DNA from: Acanthaster planci
Taxonomy: Eukaryota > Echinodermata > Asteroidea > Valvatida > Acanthasteridae
Assembly (NCBI RefSeq): GCF_001949145.1
Contig: NW_019091669.1
Location: 110,741-174,740, forward strand
Direction of reading: 5' to 3'
Length of the DNA: 64,000 nucleotides
The stretch's first letter is position 1; every line of letters starts with the position of its first letter. The notes under the pieces were generated by a model. The model had not been told where the DNA came from, searched no databases, and worked only from the letters and a program-made list of their open reading frames with translations. Of this stretch, positions 21,983 through 31,052 are shown one piece after another. Both the position numbers and the translations under genes were made by a program.

Positions 21983-23803
21983 ATGATCGAACTCCGCTCT
22001 AGGACCTTTTCTCTTCGGATGTTAGGGGCGCCAGTGTGGACATCTTTAAGGTGCCTCTTTCTGGTGAGTTTCGTCCGCCTGTCTCAAAACGGTGTGGCAC
22101 AGTCCATAACTCTAACCCGCGGGGGAAGTAATCCACCAGACGAATACTCTGAAGTATTCGCCAGCCGAGTATTGACTATTAATTGTTCCGTTTCACACCC
22201 CCGAAGCCTAAAAACGGTTAGCTGGTTAAGAGACAGTGTCCATGAGATGACAAGAAACACGGAATTGAAAACAAACGACCGTCGAGTTACAGTGGACGAG
22301 TCCTCATCCGGGAATGAGTATCGTGTGTACTCTCTACACATAGCAAATGTGACAACGGCAGATGCAGGGAAATATGCATGCGGTGTCAGGTGGGATAATC
22401 GTGCATACGTCTGGGGTTCTGTCATTGTTTCGGTGAAATATTTCCCGCTGGAGGGCCCAACATGCTCAGCGTCTGTGTCAGACACATCCCCCATGAACCA
22501 GATGGTAAGGTGTGACTCGGAAGAGGGATATCCGAGGGTGACCATCACTTGGACTGTGGAATCATCGACCGAGGAGATAAATGCTACAGTACTCGACTAT
22601 CGGAAGGAAACGGAAGATGGACGAGTAAAGAGCGAGCTTCAGCTCTCCCAGCTATCGCAACCATACCTTAATCTCGTCTGCAACGTGACTAGCCCAACGT
22701 TCCCGAGCCTAAGCAAGACCTGCAACATTAGCGTCTTTGCCCCCGCGGCTGCGACCATGAGCGACTCTACCAATGCTTCACGCCAAATCAGAACAGAGGC
22801 GAATGATTCTTCAGGTAATACAGCAAGACTGGTGACTGCCTTGGCTATACCTGTGCTAGTTACATGTCTTGTCTCGGTGATCTGCCTTTGTGTCATCAAA
22901 CAGAAGAGGCAAGACAGAGAATTAAGGGACTGGAGGGACAGTCCTGAAAGCAATATCGCCATGGATGCAACGAAGGATGGAAGGAGCGGAAGTGTTATCG
23001 TCCCCTACTCGGTCACCACGTTGCAACTTGACGCCAGAAGAGGAATCGCGAAATCGAGTCAGCCATTCCACGAAACCACGCACCTCGGCGGGAAGAAAAT
23101 GTGCAAAGCCCGGTTGGATGTCGACGGGGGGTCTGCCACTGGTACGGAAATACCGGGACAACATCCAAAATTTCCAGATGTTCCATACTACACGGTTTCT
23201 GTGGGTGACAATGACTTCCTTGACCCTACCTACCACGGAACGGTTAACGGTAGCTTCCATATGCATTATGAGCACGTTAAGGTAGGCACTGCTAAAGACG
23301 TCCCTGCTATGAACGTGACGAATGACGCGCCAACTCGTGAAGCGCCTTATGAAGTGCAGGTAGAAGTTCCTGGAGGATCCGCCTTGAACCGCAAGGCTAA
23401 CTGTGCCGGTGGAGACCTCGAAGCGCCGTACTACACGACTGTTACAGGAGACGACGACGAGCATCACTCTGTATGCCAAGAACCACACCAGAGTAACACT
23501 CATAATTACTACGAACATGTTATCACGGACATCGCCTCTAGCGGTGTTAGTGTTACGAACGTGGCAAGTAACGCACGAAACAATCCAACTGCAAGGACGG
23601 GACAACTCGATGCCACTGAATTTAAGCACACGAAACAGAATTGTGTGTCAAATGAAAGATCCAGCGAGGGGATGATCGATAACCCGTTTTATCAACCGTA
23701 CGACGGAAAATCTCCGATGATTAAGAAAGAATCGGTTGTAGACAGTGTTGGGAGATCGGACCCTCAGTCGCCCAATAATCATGCGTACCTAGAAATATAT
23801 TAA
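21983..23803 (+). CDS. Ig1: two-Ig-domain transmembrane receptor with long tyrosine-rich tail
   Basis: A 606-residue, single-exon, type I receptor. Residues 1-39 form a signal peptide. Ig domain 1 has Cys68, Trp81 and the DxGxYxC motif ending at Cys133; Ig domain 2 has Cys177, Trp190 and Cys233, plus the Cys161/Cys247 pair seen in its paralogs. A Ser/Thr-rich stalk leads to a membrane helix at about 283-305. The roughly 300-residue tail has many tyrosines, an internal 81-residue duplication (397-558) with PYYT...YEHV in each half, the family box GMIDNPFYQPY (NPxY at 567-570) and a final AYLEIY. It lacks the VTYETV motif of Ig2 and Ig3. The start Met was chosen because it precedes the signal peptide directly. 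Probable cell-surface recognition receptor; ligand unknown. Ig genes normally have one exon per domain, so the absence of introns is striking and shared with Ig2-Ig4. Confidence 0.9.
   Translation: MIELRSRTFSLRMLGAPVWTSLRCLFLVSFVRLSQNGVAQSITLTRGGSNPPDEYSEVFASRVLTINCSVSHPRSLKTVSWLRDSVHEMTRNTELKTNDRRVTVDESSSGNEYRVYSLHIANVTTADAGKYACGVRWDNRAYVWGSVIVSVKYFPLEGPTCSASVSDTSPMNQMVRCDSEEGYPRVTITWTVESSTEEINATVLDYRKETEDGRVKSELQLSQLSQPYLNLVCNVTSPTFPSLSKTCNISVFAPAAATMSDSTNASRQIRTEANDSSGNTARLVTALAIPVLVTCLVSVICLCVIKQKRQDRELRDWRDSPESNIAMDATKDGRSGSVIVPYSVTTLQLDARRGIAKSSQPFHETTHLGGKKMCKARLDVDGGSATGTEIPGQHPKFPDVPYYTVSVGDNDFLDPTYHGTVNGSFHMHYEHVKVGTAKDVPAMNVTNDAPTREAPYEVQVEVPGGSALNRKANCAGGDLEAPYYTTVTGDDDEHHSVCQEPHQSNTHNYYEHVITDIASSGVSVTNVASNARNNPTARTGQLDATEFKHTKQNCVSNERSSEGMIDNPFYQPYDGKSPMIKKESVVDSVGRSDPQSPNNHAYLEIY
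23171..23656 (+). repeat. Tandem 81-codon repeat in the Ig1 cytoplasmic tail
   Basis: Codons 397-477 and 478-558 align with a constant offset of 81 residues: PYYTVSVGDND with PYYTTVTGDDD, then HYEHVKV with YYEHVIT, then a VTN-containing segment. The two copies have diverged, but the tyrosine motifs are kept in both, consistent with duplication of a phosphotyrosine docking module. Confidence 0.75.
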
Positions 23804-26800
23804 TAATCTGGATAGAGCTTTTGATGTACACGTACTACATGTACAGTTTTTTTTCTCCGAAATGTATTTTAGAGCGTTTACTTCTTCATCATATATCACA
23901 GGTTTTCCTGCACATTTATTTTCGTCACTTTATAATTATCCCTGCGAAATTTTGCATACGAAATAAGGTAAAGTATTAAGCAGAGGACGTCATTTGCTCT
24001 TTCTGTAAACTACACTGTATTATTGTTTACTCAAGAACAGCAAGCTTTTATACTTTTTCGAGCGTAGCTCGGTGAATGTTTACCTCACGACATTAGCTTC
24101 GGTGAATGACAGCTGGACAAAGTTTTTCGAACTGTCAACTGGGAAATTATTAACCTTATTTGCTTATTTTGCATAAGTAACTAGGCTGTCTAAGGATAAG
24201 AAAAAGACACTAGGAAATATATACTTCAAATATTAGGTTTACTTGATTGTTTGCTTTAAATTGGTGGCTGTTTCTTGTACTTAATGATTCAGTTCATCAT
24301 TTGTAGTTTTCCAAACAGCAACTGACAAAATCATTGTTGAAAATAACATTTGGTTTAAAGATGGTTAGGGGCCTGAACTCTTTTCTAACTGTTCATTTAA
24401 GGACCCCTTTTGGATATTCCCGTCAGTTCACTGTATTAAATTGGATTCCGCTGGGTGAGAACGTGCTCGACGATGGATTTTGGTGCGATTCGTAATGTAC
24501 AGCATTCGCAGAAATAAAACTTCATCATTTCAGTTTCTGGCACTCCTGGTTAGATTTTTTAAGCACGTTTTTGCCTCAACGGAACAGATGACAAATGATG
24601 GGCTGTACGTTTAAAGCTACTGCCAACTTATTTGATGAAAAATTTCTGTGTCAAAAACGTTCGGCAGGATAACCAAAAGGAAAGCATTTTAAAAGTTGAA
24701 CATGCGTACGCGTGCACGTCCTTTTCCGACAACGAGAATACCGATTGACTTTTAACCCCTGAAGGGCCGAACTCACTTTTAGACAGGAAGTTTGCCATTT
24801 GTCCTGAAAAAAAACCCAACCGTTTTATGGCATTGTGGTATCTAGTTATGCTTTCGTGGAAAAAGGTGTACACTCGAGAAATCAACACAATCAAATGTTA
24901 ACACTTACTTGGTAAACCAGTGACAATAATAAAAAACACATACAGAAGGGCGACAAGTCGATGCACATGAACGTTATGAAATCGATGTCATTGTATCTCA
25001 CACACATTGAGTCTAAGCAACAGCTCCCCCTCCATAGAAAGGCCAAATATTTTCACCCCTTTTGTCAGAAACCTCGGATGAAAGCACATTTTCATACATT
25101 TGGCATTTCCTTTACCAGCTATACGGAAATGTTTGACCTTGTAAAGAAGTGTACCCGCGCAGGCAGTTGCTATATGAAAGCTAGCTGGTCTAAACATAGA
25201 TTATGTATCCATGCACTGGGGGATCTGTTTGTTAAGATCAGTGATCTGTTGTGTTAAATTATATGCATACGTTAGCCTTGGTTCCAAGACTTTCCTGTAG
25301 TTCATTCTGAAATTTCACCGTTAGAGGGTGATATAAGGCGGCCTAAAACTATAGTAATAATGGATTGAATTTCACATCATGTCGGTGATGACCGCTGAAT
25401 TCATGCAAATGACCCCAACGTGCTTCAAGGTCACGCACGGCGCATTTCGTTACTGAAACCTCAAACTGCTCAGATTGAAGCACTCACAAAATATTTTTGA
25501 TTGGGGGAAACAGGGAAGAAATTGCCGTGTCTCGAACTGCGTGTAGTGCGCAGCACAGTCACAACGAGTGAGGTCTCCGTTCGCTTTAGCATAGCAAATT
25601 TCACCGCTCTCTCTCCGTGATTGGGAATTGTTAGCATGAATGCTCATCGCGGAGCTGAAAATGGTTAGTCGTTATAAGAAAAGACCCATCAGCGAATCTT
25701 ATACGGGCACTTTAAAACCACACAAACACATAATTCTAAACGGAACATTTTCAGTGTGAGGCTCAAACGAAGCCTTTGATTGGTTTCCCAAAAGTAAGAG
25801 GAACAGCTATGAATAACATAGGCCTACAATAAGTAAACAGCCGAACAAAATGAATAAGACCCTTATTCGGAATCTGAAAAGAAACCAACATTGCGTCCTC
25901 TGTGGTATGAAAAGGCCTTTGTGTATTTCTGTTTTTATGTAAAAGTGAGTCCAAACATTTCTACTGATGAGTGTCTTTACATGCATGCCAAAAAAAAAAA
26001 TCACGCATAGGGCAGGTGAGTTTTTGTGAGGGGATCTGCCCCAGATTTGAGTAACGTGGTCCAAAATAACCAGGAGAAAAATACTTCTGAAATAGAAACA
26101 GCTGTAACACTCATCTTTCTGCCTTGGATAACAAACAACTCTTTTGCTTACAGATATGCAAATCAGCATTAGCCACAAAATACACCAATTTCATTTTCGA
26201 CAGAACCTTGCGAGGTTGCACGCGCTTGTGGTCAAGATAGCCAAGCTTGATGTACGGCTATGATGTTTGGAATAAAAACGACTGTTCAGTTACGTTGCCA
26301 GCGTATGTATACGCTGTAGATAGACCCTAGGGATATTTCTGATTGATTCAACAAGTACAATACCAGGTACCTCGATTGTGTTTTTTGTCAGGCCCTTCCG
26401 GTGTTTTGTTGCCTCAAGGGGCCTTGTAAACTGTCTCTCCGACCGAGCCCACCACAGGTAGGTAGCAGGGCCTTGAATTACGCTTTGTGCTGTTCAAAAT
26501 CAGTTAGTTGATGCATGACTGGAAAGTCTGGATGTCTGACATTTGTAACACATTGTACGCTTTGGAAATTGAGCTAAATTGATTTTTTTAGACTTTTATC
26601 TCTGAATAACTGATTTGAAAAAAAAATCAATCATTCATTAATCCTTGCCACAGTCCAACCATTTTCTTCTAGTTTCTGCTCAATTTGTAGTGGTTAAATC
26701 AAGTAATGATTCGTGTAAGAAATCTATCATCTCAATTATGATCTATGCGTACACATACACAGAGTCCAGAGGATTAATCACCATGTCACAAAAAGGGAAC

Positions 26801-27142
26801 CCACTTATGTTCGACCCAATTTCATTGAAATACAAAAACAAAATATAACACATGTGGCCTTTTGAAACTTGTTTAAACACAAGTAATGAACTTTAGAGAT
26901 ATTTTGCTTATTTTATTGCTTGTTTACTTTTGCGGTTTAAGGCCAAAACGACAATACTTAGCGTGAGAATCATAATTAAATCCACATAAACATTGAATAT
27001 AAACATATAAATATACGAAAATATACATCAACAGGAAAATTACAGTTAATAAAAAACAATGGCAGCAAATTGTTCAAACAAGTAAATACATGGGGGCAAA
27101 TATATATATATTTTTTCTGATAAATGCCTCAGCAGTTTTGTG
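23804..27142. other. Ig1 3' flank and gene-free DNA
   Basis: No gene supported apart from probable Ig1 3' UTR. Open frames near 24961-25257 and 25807-26178 have no recognisable domains. Confidence 0.5.
24513..24518 (+). terminator. Candidate polyadenylation signal of Ig1
   Basis: The first clear AATAAA downstream of the Ig1 stop, about 710 bases into the flank. It would imply a long 3' UTR. Confidence 0.35.
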
Positions 27143-28081
27143 TGAACTTGTGCATGTTTGATTTTTCTACCGAGACTGAAACCTACCCCCCCCGGTGTTA
27201 AATTGTTGTAACAAGTGTATTTATTTGTTTTCCCCATTTGGGGGAGACCTTTCTTAAGGACTGTGTCAGGAAAAAGTAGAGCTAAACCTCCTCTCCCCCC
27301 CGCACCCCCCCTTTCAATGTTGTGAAAGGCCGTATGCACGCCGTTCCGTGCGGCACCCACATTGGGACCACCTCGGGACGAACAATTAACATTGAAAGGG
27401 GGGGGTGCGGGGATGCAGGTCCATACACTCTAGTTACAGTAGTAAACATCCAATACCGGAGGCCACTTTTTGGGTAACTCAGTTCCAATTGGTCTGCATT
27501 TTATTCATTTTCTTTGCTTTGTTTTTGGGTTTTTGTTTTTTTGTTGTTTTTTTTTCCCATTTATAAGTGGATTTTATCCCTACTTCATTTAGACCAATGG
27601 GGGGGGGGTTTGCAGAATAGGCATCATTATTGGCGAGTGCAACATTTAACAGTAATGTACGTGCAAGTGGATATGCACAAAAATGAGGTGGTAGTGGTGG
27701 TTCGGGGGGGGGTTGTTTTCTTTTTCCCCTCCATAGCCACTCTGTTCTGGGGGAAATACTCGACAAAAGGTTGCCCTCAAATTGGCCATTTTGTAGTACA
27801 TTGGGTTAAATTTCACTGAGACTGACTTCAAACATTATTTCCAAACGTTAACAGTTTGTATAGCAAGTGCTATGAAATTACCAATAAATTTACCTATAGC
27901 TAAAGTTTAATGCAAATGGCCGAAGGAAGCTACATTTTCACATTAAATCCTTTACAGATATAATTAGGGGGGGTGTCACACTGTAATCTCTGCATGCATC
28001 TTTATCTTTAAGTAGTGAAATCAGTGTACATAAGTCTTGGTTATCAACAATAAATGCTTGTACAGCTGCAGAATTGGATCG
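27143..28081. repeat. Tandem duplication, copy 1
   Basis: This unit and 28101-29020 are near-identical over their length at an offset of about 958 bases. They differ by scattered substitutions, homopolymer G/C-tract lengths and a short indel near 27967-27987. Each contains a strong inverted repeat. Apparent open frames inside are products of G/C tracts. It lies downstream of the Rep gene on the opposite strand. The ambiguous base at 28082 marks the junction. Confidence 0.85.
27298..27412. repeat. Inverted repeat / large hairpin (copy 1)
   Basis: CCCCGCACCCCCCCTTTCAA and following bases (27298-27321) pair almost perfectly with 27388-27412 (AACATTGAAAGGGGGGGGTG then CGGGG), around a 66-base GC-rich loop. 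A second, shorter version lies at 28252-28350 in the other unit. Confidence 0.75.
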
Positions 28082-28082
28082 N
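28082..28082. other. Ambiguous base (N)
   Basis: A single N in an otherwise fully called window, placed exactly between the two tandem units. Confidence 0.95.
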
Positions 28083-28100
28083 AGTGTCTACATGTATACG

Positions 28101-29020
28101 TGAACTTGTGCGTGTTTGATTTTTCTTCCGAGACTGAAACCTACCCCCCCGGTGTTAAATTGTTGTAACAAGTGTATTTATTTGTTTTCCCCATTTGGGG
28201 GAGACCTTTCTGAAGGACTGTGTCAGGAAAAAGTAGAGCTAAACCTCCTCTCCCCCCCCCCTTCCAATGTTGTGAAAGGCCGTATGCACGCCGTTCCGTG
28301 CGGCACCCACATTGGGACCACCTCGGGACGAACAACATTGAAAGGGGGGGTGCGGGGGGGGGGGTGCGGGGCAGGTCCATACACCCTAGTTACAGTAGTA
28401 AACATCCAATACCAGAAGCCAATTTTTGGGTAACTCAGTTCCAATTGGTCTGCATTTTATTCACTTCCTTTTGGTTTGTTTTTGGGGTTTTTTGTGTTTT
28501 TCTTTTTCCCATTTATAATTGGTTTTTTATATCTACTTCATTTAGACCAATGGGGGGGGGGATTTGCGGAATAGGCATCATTATTGGCGAGTGCAACATT
28601 TAACAGTAATGTACGTGCAAGTGAATATGCACAAAAATGAGGTGGTAGTGGTGGTTCGGGGGGGGGGGGTTGTTTTCTTTTTCCCCTCCATAGCCACTCT
28701 GTTCTGGGGGAAATACTCGACAAAAGGTTGCCCTCAAATTGGCCATTTTGTAGTACATTGGGTTAAATTTCACTGAGACTGACTTCAAACATTATTTCCA
28801 AACGTTAACAGTTTGTATAGCAAGTGCTATGAAATTACCAATAAATTTACCTATTGCTAAAGTTTAATGCAAATGGCCAAAGGAAGCTACATTTTCACAT
28901 TAAATCCTTTACAGATATAATTGGGATCTCTGCATGCATCTTTATCTTTAAGTAGTGAAATCAGTGTACATAAGTCTTGGTTATCAACAATAAATGCTTG
29001 TACAGTTGCAGAATTGGATG
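28101..29020. repeat. Tandem duplication, copy 2
   Basis: Second copy of the 0.95-kb unit, ending just before the 3' end of the Rep gene (stop at 29045-29047). It lacks the GGGGGTGTCACACTGTAA-type insert present in copy 1. Confidence 0.85.
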
Positions 29021-29044
29021 GAATAACTATAGTCCATACAGTTA

Positions 29045-30779
29045 TTAATGCTGCGTGACTTCATTTTCAGTTAGAATAAGTGATGCGAAGCAGCGTGCAC
29101 ATGGTGGAACACCTTTTTGTTCATCTTCAAGAATTTGATGGTAGAATGCGAAAACATTCCAACGCACTGACATCATCTCAGTTTCCCTCTCATCCACACT
29201 TCCACCCTGAACAAACACTAATGGATGCTTCCCGGTGCAAAAAATGGGGGTATCTTTTTCGAGAATTAAATCTTGTGCAAAGTGTGACTTGGGAGCTGGG
29301 AGGTGAACAAGCTGACCTTCCAGTAACAGAAGCAAATCGTGCCATGGTATGATTTTGGAAGTCCAACGAAAGTCGTTCAGAAATATGACTTCAGCCTTAT
29401 CTGCACCGACCCATGCAAAAGTGGTAGTTGCCGGGTTGGTAAATGTCTCATAGATTTTATTAAGTGGATCGAGTAAGAAGGTTTTCCCACAGTTTGCAGG
29501 ACCAGTAATCATGATGTTGCGATATTTCCCCCTACCCTGCTCTAGAAGTGTTTTAACCGCATCACCAAAGTTTCTTTTAGAAACACCGTTGTTAAGAAGA
29601 GTATCTTCAGCACATGCTAGCCACTCCCCGTTACAAACACATTTGTCATTGGCGTGTGCCCTTTGTAGAATTTGAAGACGGTTCAGTCTAGATCTCTGCA
29701 GTAGCTCTTCCGAATGTGCCAGTTCCCAGGCATCCTGAAAATACATGAAAACACAAATACATGTAATGCCCAACTGATTAGGAAAAATTCTAACCAGATA
29801 GATGGTGAGCAATGTTAGAATTATTTTATGGGCGAGGGGCTGGAGATTTAGAAAGTCCTTAACCTTGGGGGGGGGGTTGGAAATATAGACGGCCTTTAGC
29901 CGGAATTATTCGGGGGGGGTGTAAGGGCTTGAGATATAGACTGTCCTTGACGGGGGGGGGAATGCAGATGTTTAGGGCCCCTTAAGCTTATTTGGGTTTT
30001 TTTGGGGGGGGGGGATTAGGTTACATTTTTTTGGGGGGGGAGTTTGAAACCCATTACACATTTCAGGCTTACTAGAAAATTTAGAAGTCGACCTATAACG
30101 GGAAATCATTGTTCATTTGGCCTACCTTGAGCACTTGGTTGACGACTTTTTCACCTCGGTTGATGATGAATTCCGCTAAGTCGGTTTTGCCCAACACTTT
30201 TTGTTGGTGGGCGAAGGCCAAGAACTCCATACGCGTCTTGAGACCCTTAGACACGGCGAGTTCGCCCACTTCGTAGGCCGAGAGGCGGGAGCGCTTGCTT
30301 CTCTTTGCGGGTCGTTCGGCGCTGCTGTCGGGCTGGACCGCTGTGTGGCGGACAGCTGAAGCAACGGCTGTACGCGGAGGGGGCGCGGTCGATAGATCGG
30401 GATGGTCCAGCGACTGGATTGCATGTTGGTCTTCTTTCATGACGTAGTGCCACGCCGTGAAGTAGTTGTCGTGGTTACCGGAAAAGTTCACTTTTATACC
30501 GTGTCTGTACTCCAGTATGTTGCGTACTTGTAACCAGCGCCTGGCAACTTGAAGCTTAATCGCCATGTGATAGTGAAATCCCCCGTCCAAGTGACGCTCT
30601 TTGGAGCAACACCAACACACCGGTGAAGGGTGGTTTAGAGTCTGGAAAGCGGCAAGGACGAGCTCCGCAAAAGTCTCACGATTTGGCACGAGTTCCTCCT
30701 GCGCTCGACTATAAGTTATCAAGTACACTTGACGCACTTGACGAGTGCCCAGTGTCGCCGTGCCAGGTCTGTCCGACAT
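29045..30779 (-). CDS. Rolling-circle Rep: HUH endonuclease plus SF3 helicase, two exons
   Basis: Exon 1 (30779-30126, 218 codons) carries the HUH replication-initiator motifs: motif I in the YLITYS region, motif II HYHMAI (two His with a hydrophobic between them), and motif III with YVMK, the catalytic tyrosine. A basic KRSKRSR stretch may be a nuclear localisation signal. Exon 2 (29734-29045, 229 codons) carries an SF3 helicase: Walker A GPANCGKT, Walker B IFLND and the motif C region PIFCTGK. The 391-base intron has a GTAGG donor and TTTTCAG acceptor and joins both exons in phase 0, so the 447-residue product is open throughout. HUH plus SF3 is the architecture of CRESS-DNA virus Reps and related integrated elements. 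The enzyme family nicks one strand at an origin hairpin and unwinds DNA. No capsid gene is visible. Either a Rep-bearing mobile element or an endogenised replicon gene; I recall similar multicopy proteins in invertebrates but cannot search. Confidence 0.8.
29826..30040. repeat. G-rich minisatellite in the Rep intron
   Basis: About four degenerate units of roughly 45-60 bases follow the pattern GAGATATAGACTGTCCTTGA plus a G7-G10 tract on the + strand. The Rep pre-mRNA would carry the C-rich complement. The G tracts could form quadruplexes on the + strand. Confidence 0.6.
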
Positions 30780-30823
30780 GATGCCTATTCTGCAAATGCC
30801 CCCGAGGGTTGAATTCGTCAGTG

Positions 30824-30832
30824 CTTTTTATA
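30824..30832 (-). promoter_or_regulatory. Candidate TATA box of the Rep gene
   Basis: Read on the - strand, TATAAAAAG lies about 45 bases upstream of the Rep start codon at 30779. Confidence 0.5.
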
Positions 30833-31014
30833 CGCTAAAGTCGAACAGCGACACAGGCATGTCCCACCTGTTGACGGTCCACCTGTGCGGCCGACTTACT
30901 TGGCGCCATGCCAAATTTCATGTTACATAACTGGGGTACATCGAGTGTCTTTACCACGAACGGTCAACAGTTCGAAAGAAATATAATAAATATGAAGCAC
31001 TGAGGTTTTTTTGC

Positions 31015-31052
31015 CGGAGCAGTGCTCCGATTGGGAGGCTGGTGTCTCCCAA
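31015..31052. repeat. Two adjacent small hairpins upstream of Rep
   Basis: CGGAGCA (31015-31021) is the complement of TGCTCCG (31023-31029). Immediately beyond, TTGGGAG (31031-31037) pairs perfectly with CTCCCAA (31046-31052) around an 8-base loop, GCTGGTGT. Rolling-circle origins in Rep-coding replicons are stem-loops beside the Rep gene, so this is a candidate origin; the loop does not match the canonical CRESS nonanucleotide. Confidence 0.4.

Noticed and set aside
25807-26178. 123-codon open frame on the - strand with hydrophobic stretches
   Set aside because: No family resemblance and low-complexity T-rich sequence explains the hydrophobicity.
27479-28788. Many Gly/Pro-rich open frames on both strands
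   Set aside because: They arise from G and C tracts and recur in both tandem units; composition, not coding.
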